Assembly (NCBI RefSeq): GCF_000516985.1 | Contig: NW_006917093.1 | Coordinates: 5,923,013-5,987,012, forward strand | From: Pestalotiopsis fici W106-1 | Lineage: Eukaryota; Ascomycota; Sordariomycetes; Amphisphaeriales; Sporocadaceae | DNA length: 64,000 bases | Direction of reading: 5' to 3' | Part shown: positions 48,114-60,405 of the stretch, one piece after another | Position numbering within the stretch: the stretch's first letter is position 1 | Layout: every line of letters begins with the position of its first letter | Translations under genes and position numbers: made by a program | Notes under the pieces: generated by a model | The model's database searches: none | What the model was told of the DNA's origin: nothing | The model's input: only the letters and a program-made list of their open reading frames with translations

Positions 48114-49324
48114 ATGAATGTCGACACCATCTCCGACTTCCTCGCCGACCAGCGGGACGAAGCTCCCGAGGAGCTTCAGGGTCTCATCATCCAATTCGAG
48201 AACTTGTGGGAGAGGAAGCTATGGCACCAGCTCACCGACTCCCTTGTCCAATTCTTTGAGAACCCAGCCAGTCAGAAGCAGCGTCTACAGTTCTACAAGG
48301 TCTTCATCTCCAAGTTTGCCGACAAGATCAACCAACTCAAGCTTGTCGATCTAGGCCTCAAGGCCGCCTCGGCATGCAGAGGTATGCTGCGACCCTTTTT
48401 GCCCTTTTCTACATTCTATTCCAACCCGTTTGCTGAAATGCCACGATAGATGATGAAGAACGGCTATCTTTCCTGCAAGACCTTGCCAAGAAGGTTGATA
48501 ATGAAAACTCACAAGACGCCTTCGTCTACGCCACAATCGCCGTCGGCATGATGAAGCTCCGGGTAGAAGACGAGGAAGGTGCCAGGCAAGACCTCGACAA
48601 GGCAGAAAAGATTCTCGACACCTTTGACAGCGTCGAGGCCAAGGTCCATGCTGCCTTTTACCGCACCAATGCCACCTACTACAGCTCCGTCAAAGACTAC
48701 GCCTCATACTACCGCAACGCCCTGCTCTACCTTGCCTGCATCGACCTCAAGGAGCTGTCCGAGGGTGAGCGCAAAAGCATTGCTTTTGAGTTGGGAATCT
48801 CTGCATTGGTGTCAGAATCCATCTACAACTTTGGTGAGCTGCTGCAACATCCCATTCTCGCTGCCTTGGCGGGCGACGCCGAATGGCTACGCCAGCTCCT
48901 TCTCGCCTTTAACCGTGGAGACCTCGTCGCCTATGACAAGCTCTCCGGCCACATATCCAACAATGAGCTGCTCGCCGACAATGAGGATGAAATTCGAGAG
49001 AAGATCTACCTGACAGCACTAACCGAGGCTGTCTTCCGGCGGCCGCCTCACCAGCGGGCCATGACCTTTGACGCCATTGCTGCCGACACCCGGGTGCGTT
49101 CCAACCAAATCGAGCACCTGGTGATGAAGGCCCTGAGCCTCGGTCTGGTGAGAGGCACAATCGATGAGGTCGACAAGCTCGTCAACTTCACTTGGGTGCA
49201 GCCGCGTGTACTGGACATGACTCAGATCGCCAGCATGGGCGCCAGGCTGGGTGAGTGGGGCGAAAATGTGAATAAGCTCGGCAACTGGATCGAGGCCACA
49301 GGACAGGATATCTGGGCTCCGTAA
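48114..49324 (+). CDS. rpn9: 26S proteasome regulatory subunit Rpn9
   Basis: Non-ATPase PCI-domain subunit of the proteasome lid (PSMD13), with a structural role in assembling the 19S particle. Exons are 48114-48381 and 48450-49324 (68-nt intron, GTATGC...TAG); 380 residues, standard for Rpn9. The start ATG at 48114 is followed by NVDTISDFLADQRDEAPEEL. The N-terminal two-thirds form helical repeats (FYKVFISKFADKINQLKLVD; VEAKVHAAFYRTNATYYSS; YRNALLYLACIDLKEL). The C-terminal PCI winged helix covers about 220-350 (ALTEAVFRRPPHQRAMTF; IEHLVMKALSLGLVRGTID). The final WVQPRVLDMTQI and terminal helix match the family. Confidence 0.96.
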
Positions 49325-49657
49325 ATTCATCCTACCGAGAGAGAAACTTATGATGATGATAATGGTTCAGGCTGGTCTCTTTTTGAGCGAGCACTGGGCA
49401 CGGACTTTGCGGCAGGAGAGTAAAAAGGAGTCCGGCCCAGTGTGCTTTGGGTCTGTAAATTAGATACCTAGATCAGTGTCCCAAGCATGGTGGCATAAAC
49501 AAACAAGATCAATACCATACAGCACAGGCCTATTGGCACATGGATTTATTCCATCGTCCAAGTTTATGCAACACACTGATGCGAATTCAGCCTCTTGCGG
49601 TTTAATGCGACCAAAGCTTGGCTGGCGGATAACTCATTCTTATGGTTGACTAATTGC
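49325..49657. other. Short convergent intergenic region
   Basis: 3' flanks of rpn9 (+) and gaa1 (-), 333 bp. Nothing else seen. Confidence 0.6.
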
Positions 49658-51792
49658 CTAGGCACTCTTGAGCTTCTCATCGACTGGTCGGCCCAGCACG
49701 ACGAAAGTTCCAACAATCCAAGCTGGCCACCACACGCACCATATGACCAAGGGTGTATACATGCCCCAAACGTCCCACCCGAATGCTGCTTCCTGCAATA
49801 TGACATCCAATCCAAGAGCGGAGAGAAGGGATGCAGACGTCACCACAACGCCAGGACTTAACGCTGTCAAGATAGCCGAGTACCCATATCTCATAACGAG
49901 GCTTTGCGTGGGCTGAGCAAAGGACAGAGGAGTTGAAAGCAAGCCAACCAGGAATGCCAGGGAGAAATTTAGTGTTGCCAAGGCTGAGAGGAACATGCCG
50001 AGGCAGAGGAGCGAGAACGATGATAGTAGTTGGTAGTGCTGTTTCCGTAGAGTGAACTGCGACGCGAGGACGTGAGACGCAACAAAGGGGGCCGCCACAG
50101 TGAAGATGGTAAAACCGTGGTGGATAGGCTCGAGGAACTAATTAATTGTGTGAGCAAGATCGGTATCAGTATTTTAGGGGGAGAGAGAGGAGGGGGGGCA
50201 CGAAAACAGAAGAAGAAGAGACTTACGGTTGCTGGCGCGTGGCTAAAGATGAAGAGGGGTACAAATCCAAGAAAATGCACTGCAGCGACGAATCCGAGCG
50301 GGAGAACAAGATCTCGCTCTGCAGCTGTCGTACTTGGTGTTCCTGCCTCCTGCTTGTCCGCGGTGGTTACTAGCTCGTCTTCCTTTGACCCAGTTGTTCC
50401 TTTGGTTGCCATGATCGGGGTGTCTTCCACGTGGCCGCTCCTGATCCAAAGGTTGATTGCCATAATGGTGAAATTGGCTGCAATCAACATGGCTGAGGGC
50501 AGGTATGTACCAATACTCACAAACCTCTCCTTGTGCATGAGCAGATAGAAGAAAAAGCTTTGGTGCAGATGCTCCAGCAGATTGTTCAGACTCCTAAATG
50601 TACCCTCAATCAAGCGGCCGAGTCCCATCTCGTCGTGCCAGCCATTGCCAATGGGTTGAATCGTGATGGCGTCGACGTGATAGGGAATAAAGGAACTGTG
50701 AGGACCAGCTGCATGGCCGAGGCCTTGGTTGAGCATACCTCGTAGCATTGTCTTCAGGCGGTCTGGATACTTGTCCGAGTGCCGCCACATCTCTTGTATT
50801 GTTGAGCCCATTCCCATCTGCCCGCTGGCAATGTTGACGACAGAGTTGATCAAATCAAGGTTGGGAAGCTGCCCGTTGACGCCATCATACACAATGTGAA
50901 CGCCCTCGAAGCGGCCTTCCTGTGGGTAATCAATGGCAACGGCTCCCTGCAGGGCACCAGACTTGATTGGCAGGGAGGCAACTTTGGAGGAGTCATGCCC
51001 GTCGTGGTACGCATCAGCCCAGGCCTGGGTGCCCGAACGGCTATCTGGGGGAACAACCAGAATGATGTCTTTGGACCACAAAGACCAGCGCTTAAAGTAT
51101 CTCGTCAAGGCCAGGGCGAGAGCCAAGCCGTTGCGGTTGAACTCTCCCTTGACGTTTCTCCAGGCAGCGACCAGAACAATGGCCTCGGTCGCATCGCCCC
51201 TGGGGGCCTGGAGAATGGCGTACACATTCTCGCCAGAATATGTGTTGCCAGAGGAGTGATAAGTATAGTTTTGCCGTCCGACCTTGAGTCCAATCCCCCT
51301 AAAGATACTCTCGAGCTTGTCATTGACCCTGCATATAATCACTGGAGCGTCAGCGTCTCTTTCCGCAGTGGCGAGGAAGATTGAAACGTCGAGATGAAAG
51401 ACATTGATTCAAGGTACGTACTCGGCATTGGTGCTGTTCTCCAGTGCCGACACCTCATGTCTATAGGCACGAAAGACGTTCTGGTCGCTTCCGCCAAAGT
51501 AGGTGTGCACTTGGCCAGGAAGAAGGGCGTTCTCGGATATGTACGTCCGGCGCGAGTACTCGTTCAATGGCAGCATAAAAAGCCACGCGACGCCGACCAC
51601 GATACACAATAAGGAAAGATACGGGGGAATCTTCAGAAGTCGCGGGTCGCGGCGGGCGAACAGCGCCCCGGCTATAACACAGGACATTGTCAGCTACCAA
51701 TCTGTTGTAACGGATGGCGGCGTCGGCGACGGCGTCGTCATTGTCTTGTGGACGGGCAGGCGGCGGTTTTACTTACAAAGAAGGCGAGGCAT
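49658..51792 (-). CDS. gaa1: GPI transamidase component Gaa1
   Basis: ER membrane subunit of the GPI transamidase complex, which attaches GPI anchors to proteins. Exons are 51792-51777 (16 nt), 51671-51422, 51328-50227 and 50137-49658 (introns 105, 93 and 89 nt); 615 residues, the usual size. The N-terminus (MPRLLSGALFARRDPRLLK) precedes the first membrane segment (YLSLLCIVVGVAWLFML). The large lumenal domain has the M28-peptidase-like fold (ENVYAILQAPRGDATEAIV; WSKDIILVVPP; AWADAYHD). Multiple membrane segments follow after about residue 360 (FFFYLLMH; LPSAMLIAANFTIMAINLW; LGFVAAVHFLGFVPLFIFSH), and the C-terminus is hydrophobic. The tiny first exon, five codons plus one base, fixes the start; it is likely to be missed by automatic prediction. 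Confidence 0.94.
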
Positions 51793-52521
51793 CGCTCCAG
51801 CTCAAGACCCGAGTTCTGGAGGAAGGGGGAAAACAAAAAAAGGAAAAAGGAAAAAGAGAGAGGTGTAGGAAGGAGGTATGCTGGTAGCTTGAGTGAGGTA
51901 CGTAGCTCGCCTAGGTCCGTTAAGGTAATGTACAGAAGTAGATGGGTCAAGTACGTACTCTGTATTTGAGGTAGGTACATAGAGGTCGAAATGCATGTAT
52001 AAGACTAATGACATCCCTATCGGGCAATTCCAATTTACCGTTAATTGCATAATGCGTGCGGTTTGCTCTGCTACCTACCAGACACTGAGTAGAAATACTA
52101 CATGAAAGATGGATTTGTACAGTATGTCCATGTATGCATCTTGTTCAGTTTTCAACCGTGGCTTGGCCAGAAGAAGCAAACAGTCGATTTTGCAGGTTGA
52201 ACGCGAAGAATTTTATGGATACAACACAAAGACCCTTCTTACTTGAGTTTTTCTTTCTACGCTGCATAACCACAACATCACAGTCCCGGTCTACATGAGT
52301 CATTGAAGACTACCAGTTGACCCAAATGGTGCTGATGATCGTGATATTGGTGATTGTGGTGGTGATTGTGGTGGTGATGGTGATGGTGATGATTGACGCT
52401 GCCAGCTATTTGTATTATACCCAAGACGTAATGATGCCAATTAACGCCGAAGCCATGCCAAACAAAACGCGCGTCGCCTCAGACTTGATGAATTATATAC
52501 AAACCACTTTCCCGCCACAGC
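51793..52521. promoter_or_regulatory. gaa1 promoter and rbd2 3' flank
   Basis: No gene seen. It contains purine-rich runs (51825-51865), TAGGTA words (51905-51980) and a GTGATG-type imperfect repeat (52338-52398). Confidence 0.55.
52338..52398. repeat. Imperfect GTGATG/GTGGTG repeat
   Basis: About 60 bp built of GTGATT, GTGGTG and GTGATG units on the plus strand. It lies near the 3' end of rbd2. Confidence 0.8.
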
Positions 52522-53616
52522 CTAGGGTCCAAGTCTCTGCGTGCTACCAATCAGGCCTGGCAGTGTCGAGCTTCCACTGTTACTCGTAGGGAGTACGCCG
52601 AAACGGCCATATGTCTTTTGATCAACGCTCACGTAATGCGGAAGTCTGCCAAGCAGATTCAAACGACTCTCAACCCAACGAAGTGCCTTCTCTGGGGGAG
52701 CCAAGACTTTGAGGTATCCCAACCCGACTGTTGCTATCGTGTCAGTCGCGAATAACGTGGCCCAAGAACTAGAGAATGATCTTACAGAGGTACCCGACAG
52801 CAATGCCACAGAGATGTCCAAGGAGACTACTACTGGGGATTAGTGCTGCAGTGACAAGCTCAATGACGAGCGGCGTGGTCCACGTCGGAATATGGTAGGG
52901 TCCAATGACAAAGAACGGGTTAGTCTTGTATGTTCGGATAGCCTCGATGCTCAGCAGCAAAAAGACCCAGAAACTTGACATGGAAATTAGTATGACTGTT
53001 GCCGTTGAGCCCCCAACTTGTGGGAATCGATTGTGGACATACCTAGAGCCCATGACCGCGGTATTGCTTCTCAGTATCGCCCTTTCTATCACCACGTACA
53101 TGATCGCTGGTATCGTTGTCAAAGCTTGTGCATTGTCAGCTCCTGAATGTTGATCCAATGCGTCCGGCCCACCCGATTATTACTCACGCCCAAAGAACAT
53201 GGCCAGACTCGTCAGCGTCCCGTGCTCGTTTTCGAATCGCTCAAGTAGCGGCATCAAAGTCAGCACATTGAGTAGCATGTGAAAGAAATTGATGTGTATA
53301 AGTGGAAAGGTGTTTATCCGGTATGCTGTCTCGGCCAGGCACGTCAGCTTCTTGGCCTTGGCTTTTATGATTATACTTTGCATGGTCTGCAATGCGAGTC
53401 TGGACAGCTTCCACCCGCGATGGGAAAAGTTGACTCACCGGTGCCGAAGCTGATCTGGTCTGGGATCAACGAGCCCCATTGCCTGAGATCCCATACAGTC
53501 TGCAAACCCACAAACTGGAGAGCCACGATGATGAAGATCATTGCGCGCGTGAAGAGCGGCAGCCGCAAGACATAGGACCGTGCCCGTAGAGTACTGAAGC
53601 CGTGAATATTGGGCAT
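52522..53616 (-). CDS. rbd2: Rhomboid serine protease Rbd2
   Basis: Golgi-type intramembrane rhomboid protease; fission yeast and Aspergillus Rbd2 homologues act in SREBP cleavage, which I infer only by homology. Exons are 53616-53439, 53325-53188, 53124-53043, 52973-52786 and 52727-52522; 263 residues. Six or so membrane segments are seen, starting FTRAMIFIIVALQFVGL. The INFFHMLLNVLTLMPLLE segment follows. The active serine is predicted at Ser133 in MGSSFWVF, with His186 in LLGHLCG as its partner. The conserved C-terminal tail LGRLPHYVSVDQKTYGRFG is typical of Rbd2. The Ser133 codon is split by intron 3 (AG|T). Introns 2 and 3 end in AAG. The acceptor of intron 4 could also lie six bases earlier, which would change two residues. 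Confidence 0.92.
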
Positions 53617-54937
53617 ATTGTATCTTGCTGCTGCAGCTAGCGCTCGAGCAGGCGCACTTTTGGTTTCCCTTGTTTCGCAGCGTCCCGAGGAGGGAACCGA
53701 GGATCCGGGATGGGTTGTCGTAGACTCGAGGCGTGCGTGGGTAGGACGGGGCAGACGGGGAGCTCTCTGCTTCTGGGATCAGCACGCAGCGACGTCGCAA
53801 AGCGCGTTGCTTAGCCGCGGAATACAGAATCCTACTGGACGTGACCGAGGAGGATCGCAAAGGAACGGGACTCTGCGTGATGGGAAAAACACTAGGCCCA
53901 AGCGAATCTCACAGTTCAGCGCAGTCCAAAGGCAGATCAACGATCGTGTGCTGTAATGTAGTGTAGGTAGATATTGACATAGGTGCCCGTACCTGCGGCC
54001 GAATGCTGAAAGTTGAACCCCTGTCCCGTCTGGTCCATCGCTGCTGGGGGCCCGGTCAGAAAGATGACACGCCAACGGGTTTTCCTTCCCCGAAGAAGGT
54101 CCTAACCCAGGTTGGGTAATGGCATAGGTAATCAGTCCGGGCAGCTGGCAGTTTCCCTCTAATTGCTTATCCACCTACATATGCATCATGCAAGTTATTA
54201 TCCTTGAATCCCTACCTATCAAGTTATAAGATACATATAATCAATCCAGCTATATTATAAGAAAGGGGAACGACTCGTTCATTGTATTGCGTCTATATAC
54301 TCTCCCTTTGAGCACCGGAAGCGATACTTTTTTGCCCCGCTGAATCGCATATCGTCAATTGGTCCACGATTCCCGCAAAGCAGTTAGATCTCATCGAAGT
54401 ATGGGTTGAATCAAAGGAAAAGCAGTTTTCCCGTCCAAAACTATAAAGCTGACCTGTTCAAATTATATGGAGCAAAAAGGTATCACTTCCGGTGCTCAAA
54501 GGGATAAGGCAACATTGCGAGGCTTCTTACAAATGTGCTTCTGCCAACAATCGAGACAATTTCATCATAAACTTTTAGAATGCGAGAGGGTATTGTCTAC
54601 TCATACAATACACTGGCCGACTTTCAGCACATGGCAGAATTGGCAGTTCTTCAAAGTGTATTGGAACATGTGTGTTATCTTTAGACATTTCAATTTTGTA
54701 CATGACATAATAAACGAAAAAGCAATGGGCTAACTCATGTGCAATACAATGTCATCCGTAAAGCATAACATCCATACCAAAAACAAACCGTGTAACCCCC
54801 CCAAAAAATTCAAGGAAAAACCTCCCCAACAATGCAAGCGCAAAGGGGACCTTTCCCTATTATCTAACATCTTCCCCCCAAGGTGGCTGTCTGTCTTCTT
54901 CTTTATGGTATCATCAACATCGCTGTCATCCACCTCT
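53617..54937. promoter_or_regulatory. rbd2 promoter and aco1 3' flank
   Basis: No gene seen. Open frames near 53609-53956 and 54467-54733 have no conserved features. AT-rich near 54180-54260. Confidence 0.55.
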
Positions 54938-57900
54938 TTAGTTCTTCGACATCTTGGCCATCGTGTTGAGGGCACTGCCGTTCTTGAACCACTCGATCTG
55001 GGCCTCGTTGAAGGTCTGGTTGAGCTTGATGTCAAAGGTCTCACCGTTCTTGGGGTGCACTCTCATGGTGATAGGCTTGCCAACTGCCAGCTCAGTGCAA
55101 AGAATGTCAACCTGTAATTTGCATGTTAGCGTGGGCTTTGAATAGCTAATGAAATGTAGACTTTTGGGAAATGATTGGGCTTACCTTATCATCGGGCTTG
55201 ATCTTGTCGTAGTCGGCGGGGTCGGCAAACGTCAGAGGAAGCATACCCTGCTTCTTCAGGTTGGTCTCGTGGATACGGGCAAAGGACTTGGTAATGATGG
55301 CAAGACCGCCGAGGTGGCGGGGCTCGAGAGCAGCATGCTCTCGGGAAGAACCCTCTCCGTAGTTCCAGTCACCGACGACAACCCACTTGATGCCCTTGGC
55401 CTTGTAGTCGCGAGCGGTGGCGGGAACGGCATCCCACTCCCCAGTCGTCACGTTCTTGACCTTGTTGGCCTCGCCGTTGGCCTCGTTGATGGCACCAATC
55501 AGCATGTTGTTTGAGATGTTGTCCAAGTGTCCACGGTACTTCAACCAAGGGCCGGCCATCGAGATGTGGTCAGTGGTGGTCTTGCCCTGAGCCTTGATGA
55601 GAATGGGCATGTCAAGAGCATCCTTTCCATCCCAAGGCTGGAAAGGAGAAAGCTTTTGAAGACGGTCAGAGGTAGGAGAAACCTGGACCTGAACAGTGGA
55701 GCGGTCGGCGGGGGGAGCTTGGTAGGTGTCGTTGCCAGGGTCGTAGCCACGATCGGGGAGACCGGCACCGGTCGGCTCGGCGAGCATGAACTCGTTGCCA
55801 TCCTTGTCCTTGAGCTTGTCGGTCAAGGGGTTGAAGGACAGGGAGCCAGCAATGGACAAAGCAACGACCATGTCGGGAGAGGCGACGAAGGAGTGGGTGG
55901 CAGGGTTACCGTCGTTTCTACCAGTGAAGTTGCGGTTGTACGAAGAGATGATGGAGTTGGCAGTGCCCTTCTTGACATCTTGGCGATCCCACTGACCAAT
56001 GCAAGGACCGCAAGCGTTGGCGAGGACCATGCCGCCAAACTCCTCAAAGGTCTGCAGCTGTCCGTCACGAGCAATGGTGGCTCTGATCTGCTCGGAACCA
56101 GGGGTGACAGTGAAAGCTGCCTTGGACTTCAGTCCATGGTCCAAAGCGTCGCGAGCGATAGAGGCAGCACGGGACATATCTTCGTAGGAAGAGTTAGTGC
56201 AAGATCCAATCAGACCGACCTTGAGCTCCTCAGGCCAGCCGTTGGCCTTGACAGCCTCGCTGAACTTGGAGATGGGAGTGGCCAGATCGGGAGTAAAGGG
56301 TCCGTTGATGTGAGGCTCGAGCTCGGAAAGGTTAATCTCGATGAGTTGGTCGTACTCGGCGCCCTCGTCCTCCTTGAGCTCCTTGGCGTAAATTCTTGCG
56401 AAATCACCAACATCCTTTCTCTTGGTGGCAGCGAGGTAGTCGTACATTCTGTCGTTGAAGGGGAATACAGACGTCGTGGCACCGATTTCAGCTCCCATGT
56501 TGCAAATCTGAGTAAAAAATATTAGCTTCTTGTTCGGACAAAGATAGCGTAAAAACGGGTTTAAAAGAGATTTTAAACGTTTTTTTTTTAGAAAGATTTT
56601 TGAGAAAGGGAAGAAGTTTTGAGGAATCGAGGGATGTTAGAAATCGAGAGAATTGTTAGGAAAAGAAAGAGATTAAAAAAAATAGAAGAAGATTTAAAAG
56701 ATAAAAAAAGATTTGAGAAGTGGAGAGAATTTTCAGAAATAAAAAGAGATTTAAGAGATTGAAGGAGTTTCCAGCCAAATCATATATCTCAAGTATTCAT
56801 AATTCCCAAACGAAAGTCTCGGGTTTATGCTCTTCAAACTGGAAAAAGGGGAGAAGTAATGTGTATGTAAAAAAAAAAAAAAAAAAAAAAAAAGAAGAGA
56901 AGCAGAAACTGAAGAACAGAAATCAAAAAACAGTGGTTTACTCACAGTACCCATGCCTGTAGCACTCAGCGTGTTCGTTCCGGGACCAAAGTACTCAACG
57001 ATGCTTCCAGTACCTCCCTTCACAGTGAGAATACCAGCCAATTTGTTGATAATGTCCTTGGGAGCAGTCCAACCAGAGAGTTGACCAGTGAGGCGAACAC
57101 CAATGTATTTCGGAGCCTTGAGTTCCCACGGAATTGAAGCCATAACATCGACGGCGTCCGCGCTGTTCAGAAAAGTCAGTAAAGGACTTGTTTTATGAAT
57201 GGGGTGGGATGACTAACCCGCCAACACCAATGGCTGCCATGCCGAGACCTCCACCGTTCACGGTGTGAGAATCAGTTCCGATAAGCAGACCACCAGGGAA
57301 ACAGTAGTTCTCGAGGAGAATCTGGTGAATAATACCAGAGCCGGGTCTCCAGAAACCAATGTTGTACTTGGCGCAAGCAGTAGACAAGAAGTCATAGACC
57401 TCCTTGTTGATGTCGATGGCACGAGTCAGATCCTTTTCACCACCAACCTGAGCCTCAATCAAGTGGTCGCAGTGAACAGTGGTAGGGTTAGCAACAGAGG
57501 GCATGCCGGCAGACATGAACTGCAGAATGGCCATTTGAGCAGTGGCATCCTGGCAAGCAACACGATCGGGTCGCAGCTTCAAGTAGGAGACACCACGCTC
57601 AATGTCTTGGCCGTGCGGGTCGTCCAGATGCGAGTAGAGAATCTTTTCGGCGTATGTGAGAGGGCGGTTGAGACGGCTGCGAACGATGGCCAGGTTCTCA
57701 GACATCTTCTTGTAGTTGACAAAGGTGCCTTCTTCCCAGTTGTTCTGCTTGACCTATAGTTTTGCGGGAAATATCAGCAACCTCGGCTACAACGCGCAAG
57801 GGGGGCGGCGGCGAGCAGGCATTGTCCAACATACCTTCTTGTCCAAAGGAGAGTCTGTAACAGTGGCCATGGAGCGACGGAGGCCCATGGAGGCCATGAC

Positions 57901-57945
57901 CCGCGAGCGGGTGGCATTGCCCAGGACCTGTCTGGTTGCCAACAT
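54938..57945 (-). CDS. aco1: Mitochondrial aconitate hydratase (aconitase)
   Basis: TCA-cycle enzyme converting citrate to isocitrate with a 4Fe-4S cluster in the mitochondrial matrix. Exons are 57945-57835, 57753-57218, 57162-56946, 56507-55185 and 55111-54938; 786 residues, the normal length. Residues of about 1-30 ([20 protein letters not shown]) form a presequence. Motifs include [34 protein letters not shown] and [10 protein letters not shown] (cluster cysteines), and the swivel-domain [19 protein letters not shown]. The exon 4/5 junction continues with [13 protein letters not shown] and ends KMSKN. Intron 3 is 438 nt, far longer than the others (81, 55 and 73 nt), and purine-rich on the plus strand; no exon is missing there because [13 protein letters not shown] is contiguous in the family. 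Confidence 0.97.
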
Positions 57946-60405
57946 GGTGACAAGCTTGGGAGGTCCAAGGACGTGTGTATTGGGGAATCAAGAGAGGCAG
58001 ACGGGCGATTGTAGCCGGTATGAAACAAGTGTGTGGGGTGGGCAGGTCAGAGGGGAGAGTGTCGACGAGGAGAGACAAGCCCGACTCTCAGATCAAGGGC
58101 ATTGGAGGATGAAGGTGGAAAAAAAAATTAAAAAGGAAGCAAACTCCAGTGGATGGATGTTTATCCTGAGAGAAAGAGAAAAAGGTGGAGAGTTTGATGC
58201 GGCTCGCGAGCAGGTGAAAAGGCGATGGCAGGCGCAGGCGGAATCAGAAATGACGCTAAAGAGAGCTCCAACCCCAGTCGGCCTAGGTGCTTTCGGCTAC
58301 AGCGACTGGCTGGAATCGGATGAGCGGGCAGAGTGGGCGAATGAAATCGTGGGTATTGGAATTTCTGGAGATCGCTGAGTCGCCATGGTTGCTGCTCTCG
58401 GTTCGGGGATCCTCCTCAGCGGTATTGTCCCCCGGGGGACCGCGGAGGGGGTGAACAAGATAGAATGGCTCTCAATACTCCAAAAGTGGTGTAATTTGTT
58501 ATTTAATACGTGCATTCTCTTTCATTCTAGTTGAATGCACCCTTTTTCCCTTCTCCCTTTCCATTTGCAGTATCTTATGAGTTTTAGTCCTTGGTTAGGT
58601 GAGCCTCCGTATCTAACACACTATCGCAGAGACAAGCTCCACTTCCATTTTCGTAGCCGGACGTGTTCTCAAAACGCGCTCGCTGAACATTCTATGCACA
58701 TACCTAAAACCGAGCTCCTGCTGGCGGGTGCGGATTCGGCCTCGGACACAGTGCTAAGCAAGACAGCAGAGGGCAAAGTCAAACCCCCCTAGCCGGAAAC
58801 CATGGCATGGCAATAGGTATGCACAATACGGACTATGCCTCGCGCATGTGTGGGGGAGAGTGTTGAATGCTTGGAATGTGTAATGAATTTATTCATTCTA
58901 GCGCAGGTGATCTTTGTGCTATGATTTTGAGTATGTAGTTTACCATCTAGAAGTGAATATGCTGCATATCGATTTTGTATTGCTTGAGGGGAAGACTGTC
59001 TATAGAAAATGTCAATATGTGAATAATGTACGTGTACCCGACGCCTCCTGCCTTAGGTAATGTTTAGTGGAAGTAGTGTGTAATTGTTGACGAAACAACT
59101 GTCTCGTGTTAGTCAGTAATTACAGTACCCATTCTTATGTCACAGATAGCTCAAAGACCCAGCAAAATCACTAGGGATAGCAAGATACGTACCATGAATT
59201 GAGAAAGAAAGAAAAGTCAAGGCACATGTATTGACTACATAGGTATATAGAAATGATCTAGGAAACCAACCGCTGGTGGTAAGCAGGTAGGTAATGAAGG
59301 ATTCTTCTGCACCTTATAAACCTCCTCCATAGGTTGGCGGACTTTGTCCACACTGTGCTCATGGCAAAGCTGGCATTCTCACCTCTTACCACCTAATAAC
59401 GTAGCAAGCACATGGTGTAGGCGTGAGACGGCACCAAAATGGCCCTGTTCATTGCTATCTACATGGTGTAATGTTGGTTGGTAGATTGCAGGATTGTATC
59501 ATCACATAATAGGTATCAAGCTGTACTCTAGTTCCATTTGCACGTGCAATTTTGCTTTTGTTGCCTCTATAGTCTCAGTCCTTACAGTGAACATGTCGTA
59601 ATTGTAGCCACTGATAGATTAACCTTCCAATGCAAATGTATACATGTAGCTACAACATACCAGTCTGCCTCTGCCCACCTGCTACCAATTCAATCTAAAC
59701 TGCGCGGACAGGAATTTTCGCATCCCCATTTCCGTGGCATACCCAGATTGCGGCAATTCATGTACGCCCGGGTCCCCAGCGACGTCAAAGTACCGCATGC
59801 GGTATTATATGGGGCAATGAAAAACCTTGCTGACCTGGAGATCAAGATGTGGAGTCTTGATTGACGAATCATAAAGCTCGAGAGAGGAGGAAAAGTGGTC
59901 GGCTTTGCTGGCATCAAGTGAAGCTCATCAGCCTCGGCCAACGACAAAGGTTGCGAAAGAAATGCCGGGACGTGCCGAAAAAAAAAAGTTCCGGCTTCAC
60001 TCTCCAAATACGTACCCTTACCGCAACCATCCACATTTGCATGGGCATTGGGCACACATGTGCAGGCATTTACTGTTATATCAAAGATACGTATCGTCAC
60101 TGAGGCTCACCAGACGCCGCCAGCTGCCGGACCAAGTACCCGCTGCAATCGATACCCCCCGACGCCATACAGAACTCAGAGATACTGAACCCCACTAAAA
60201 TTTTCTTGGTGGCACGACAGATTAGATTTCTGCTTATCACTGCCAGCTTCACAGTCCATCGCATCAAAACTAATCTCATCTACAACCGCTTGCCTCCTGT
60301 CTAATTCCGATTCTGGATCACTTGGATCACATTTCCCCAGCCAATTCAATTTTTTAAAAAAAAAACAATCTTTTATTGGTACTCAGGCAGCTTTGGTGCT
60401 TCGCA
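57946..60405. promoter_or_regulatory. Divergent intergenic region, aco1 / bud20
   Basis: 2.5 kb holding the aco1 promoter (left) and bud20 promoter (right). A perfect 14-bp palindrome, GTCCCCCGGGGGAC, lies at 58427-58440, followed at once by GCGGAG, which fits the fungal CreA core SYGGRG. TAGGTA words occur near 59240 and 59285. Open frames at 57716-58378, 58535-58792 and 59538-59864 have no recognisable domains. No gene supported. Confidence 0.5.

Noticed and set aside
49595..49916. Plus-strand frames over the gaa1 C-terminus
   Set aside because: Antisense shadows of the hydrophobic gaa1 tail.
55527..56525. 332-codon plus-strand open frame
   Set aside because: Antisense to the aconitase exon 4; composition and lack of domains mark it as a shadow.
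57716..58378. 220-codon plus-strand frame overlapping aco1 exon 1
   Set aside because: It starts in the aco1 intron/exon region on the other strand and continues into the promoter with a basic, repeat-like composition and no domain.
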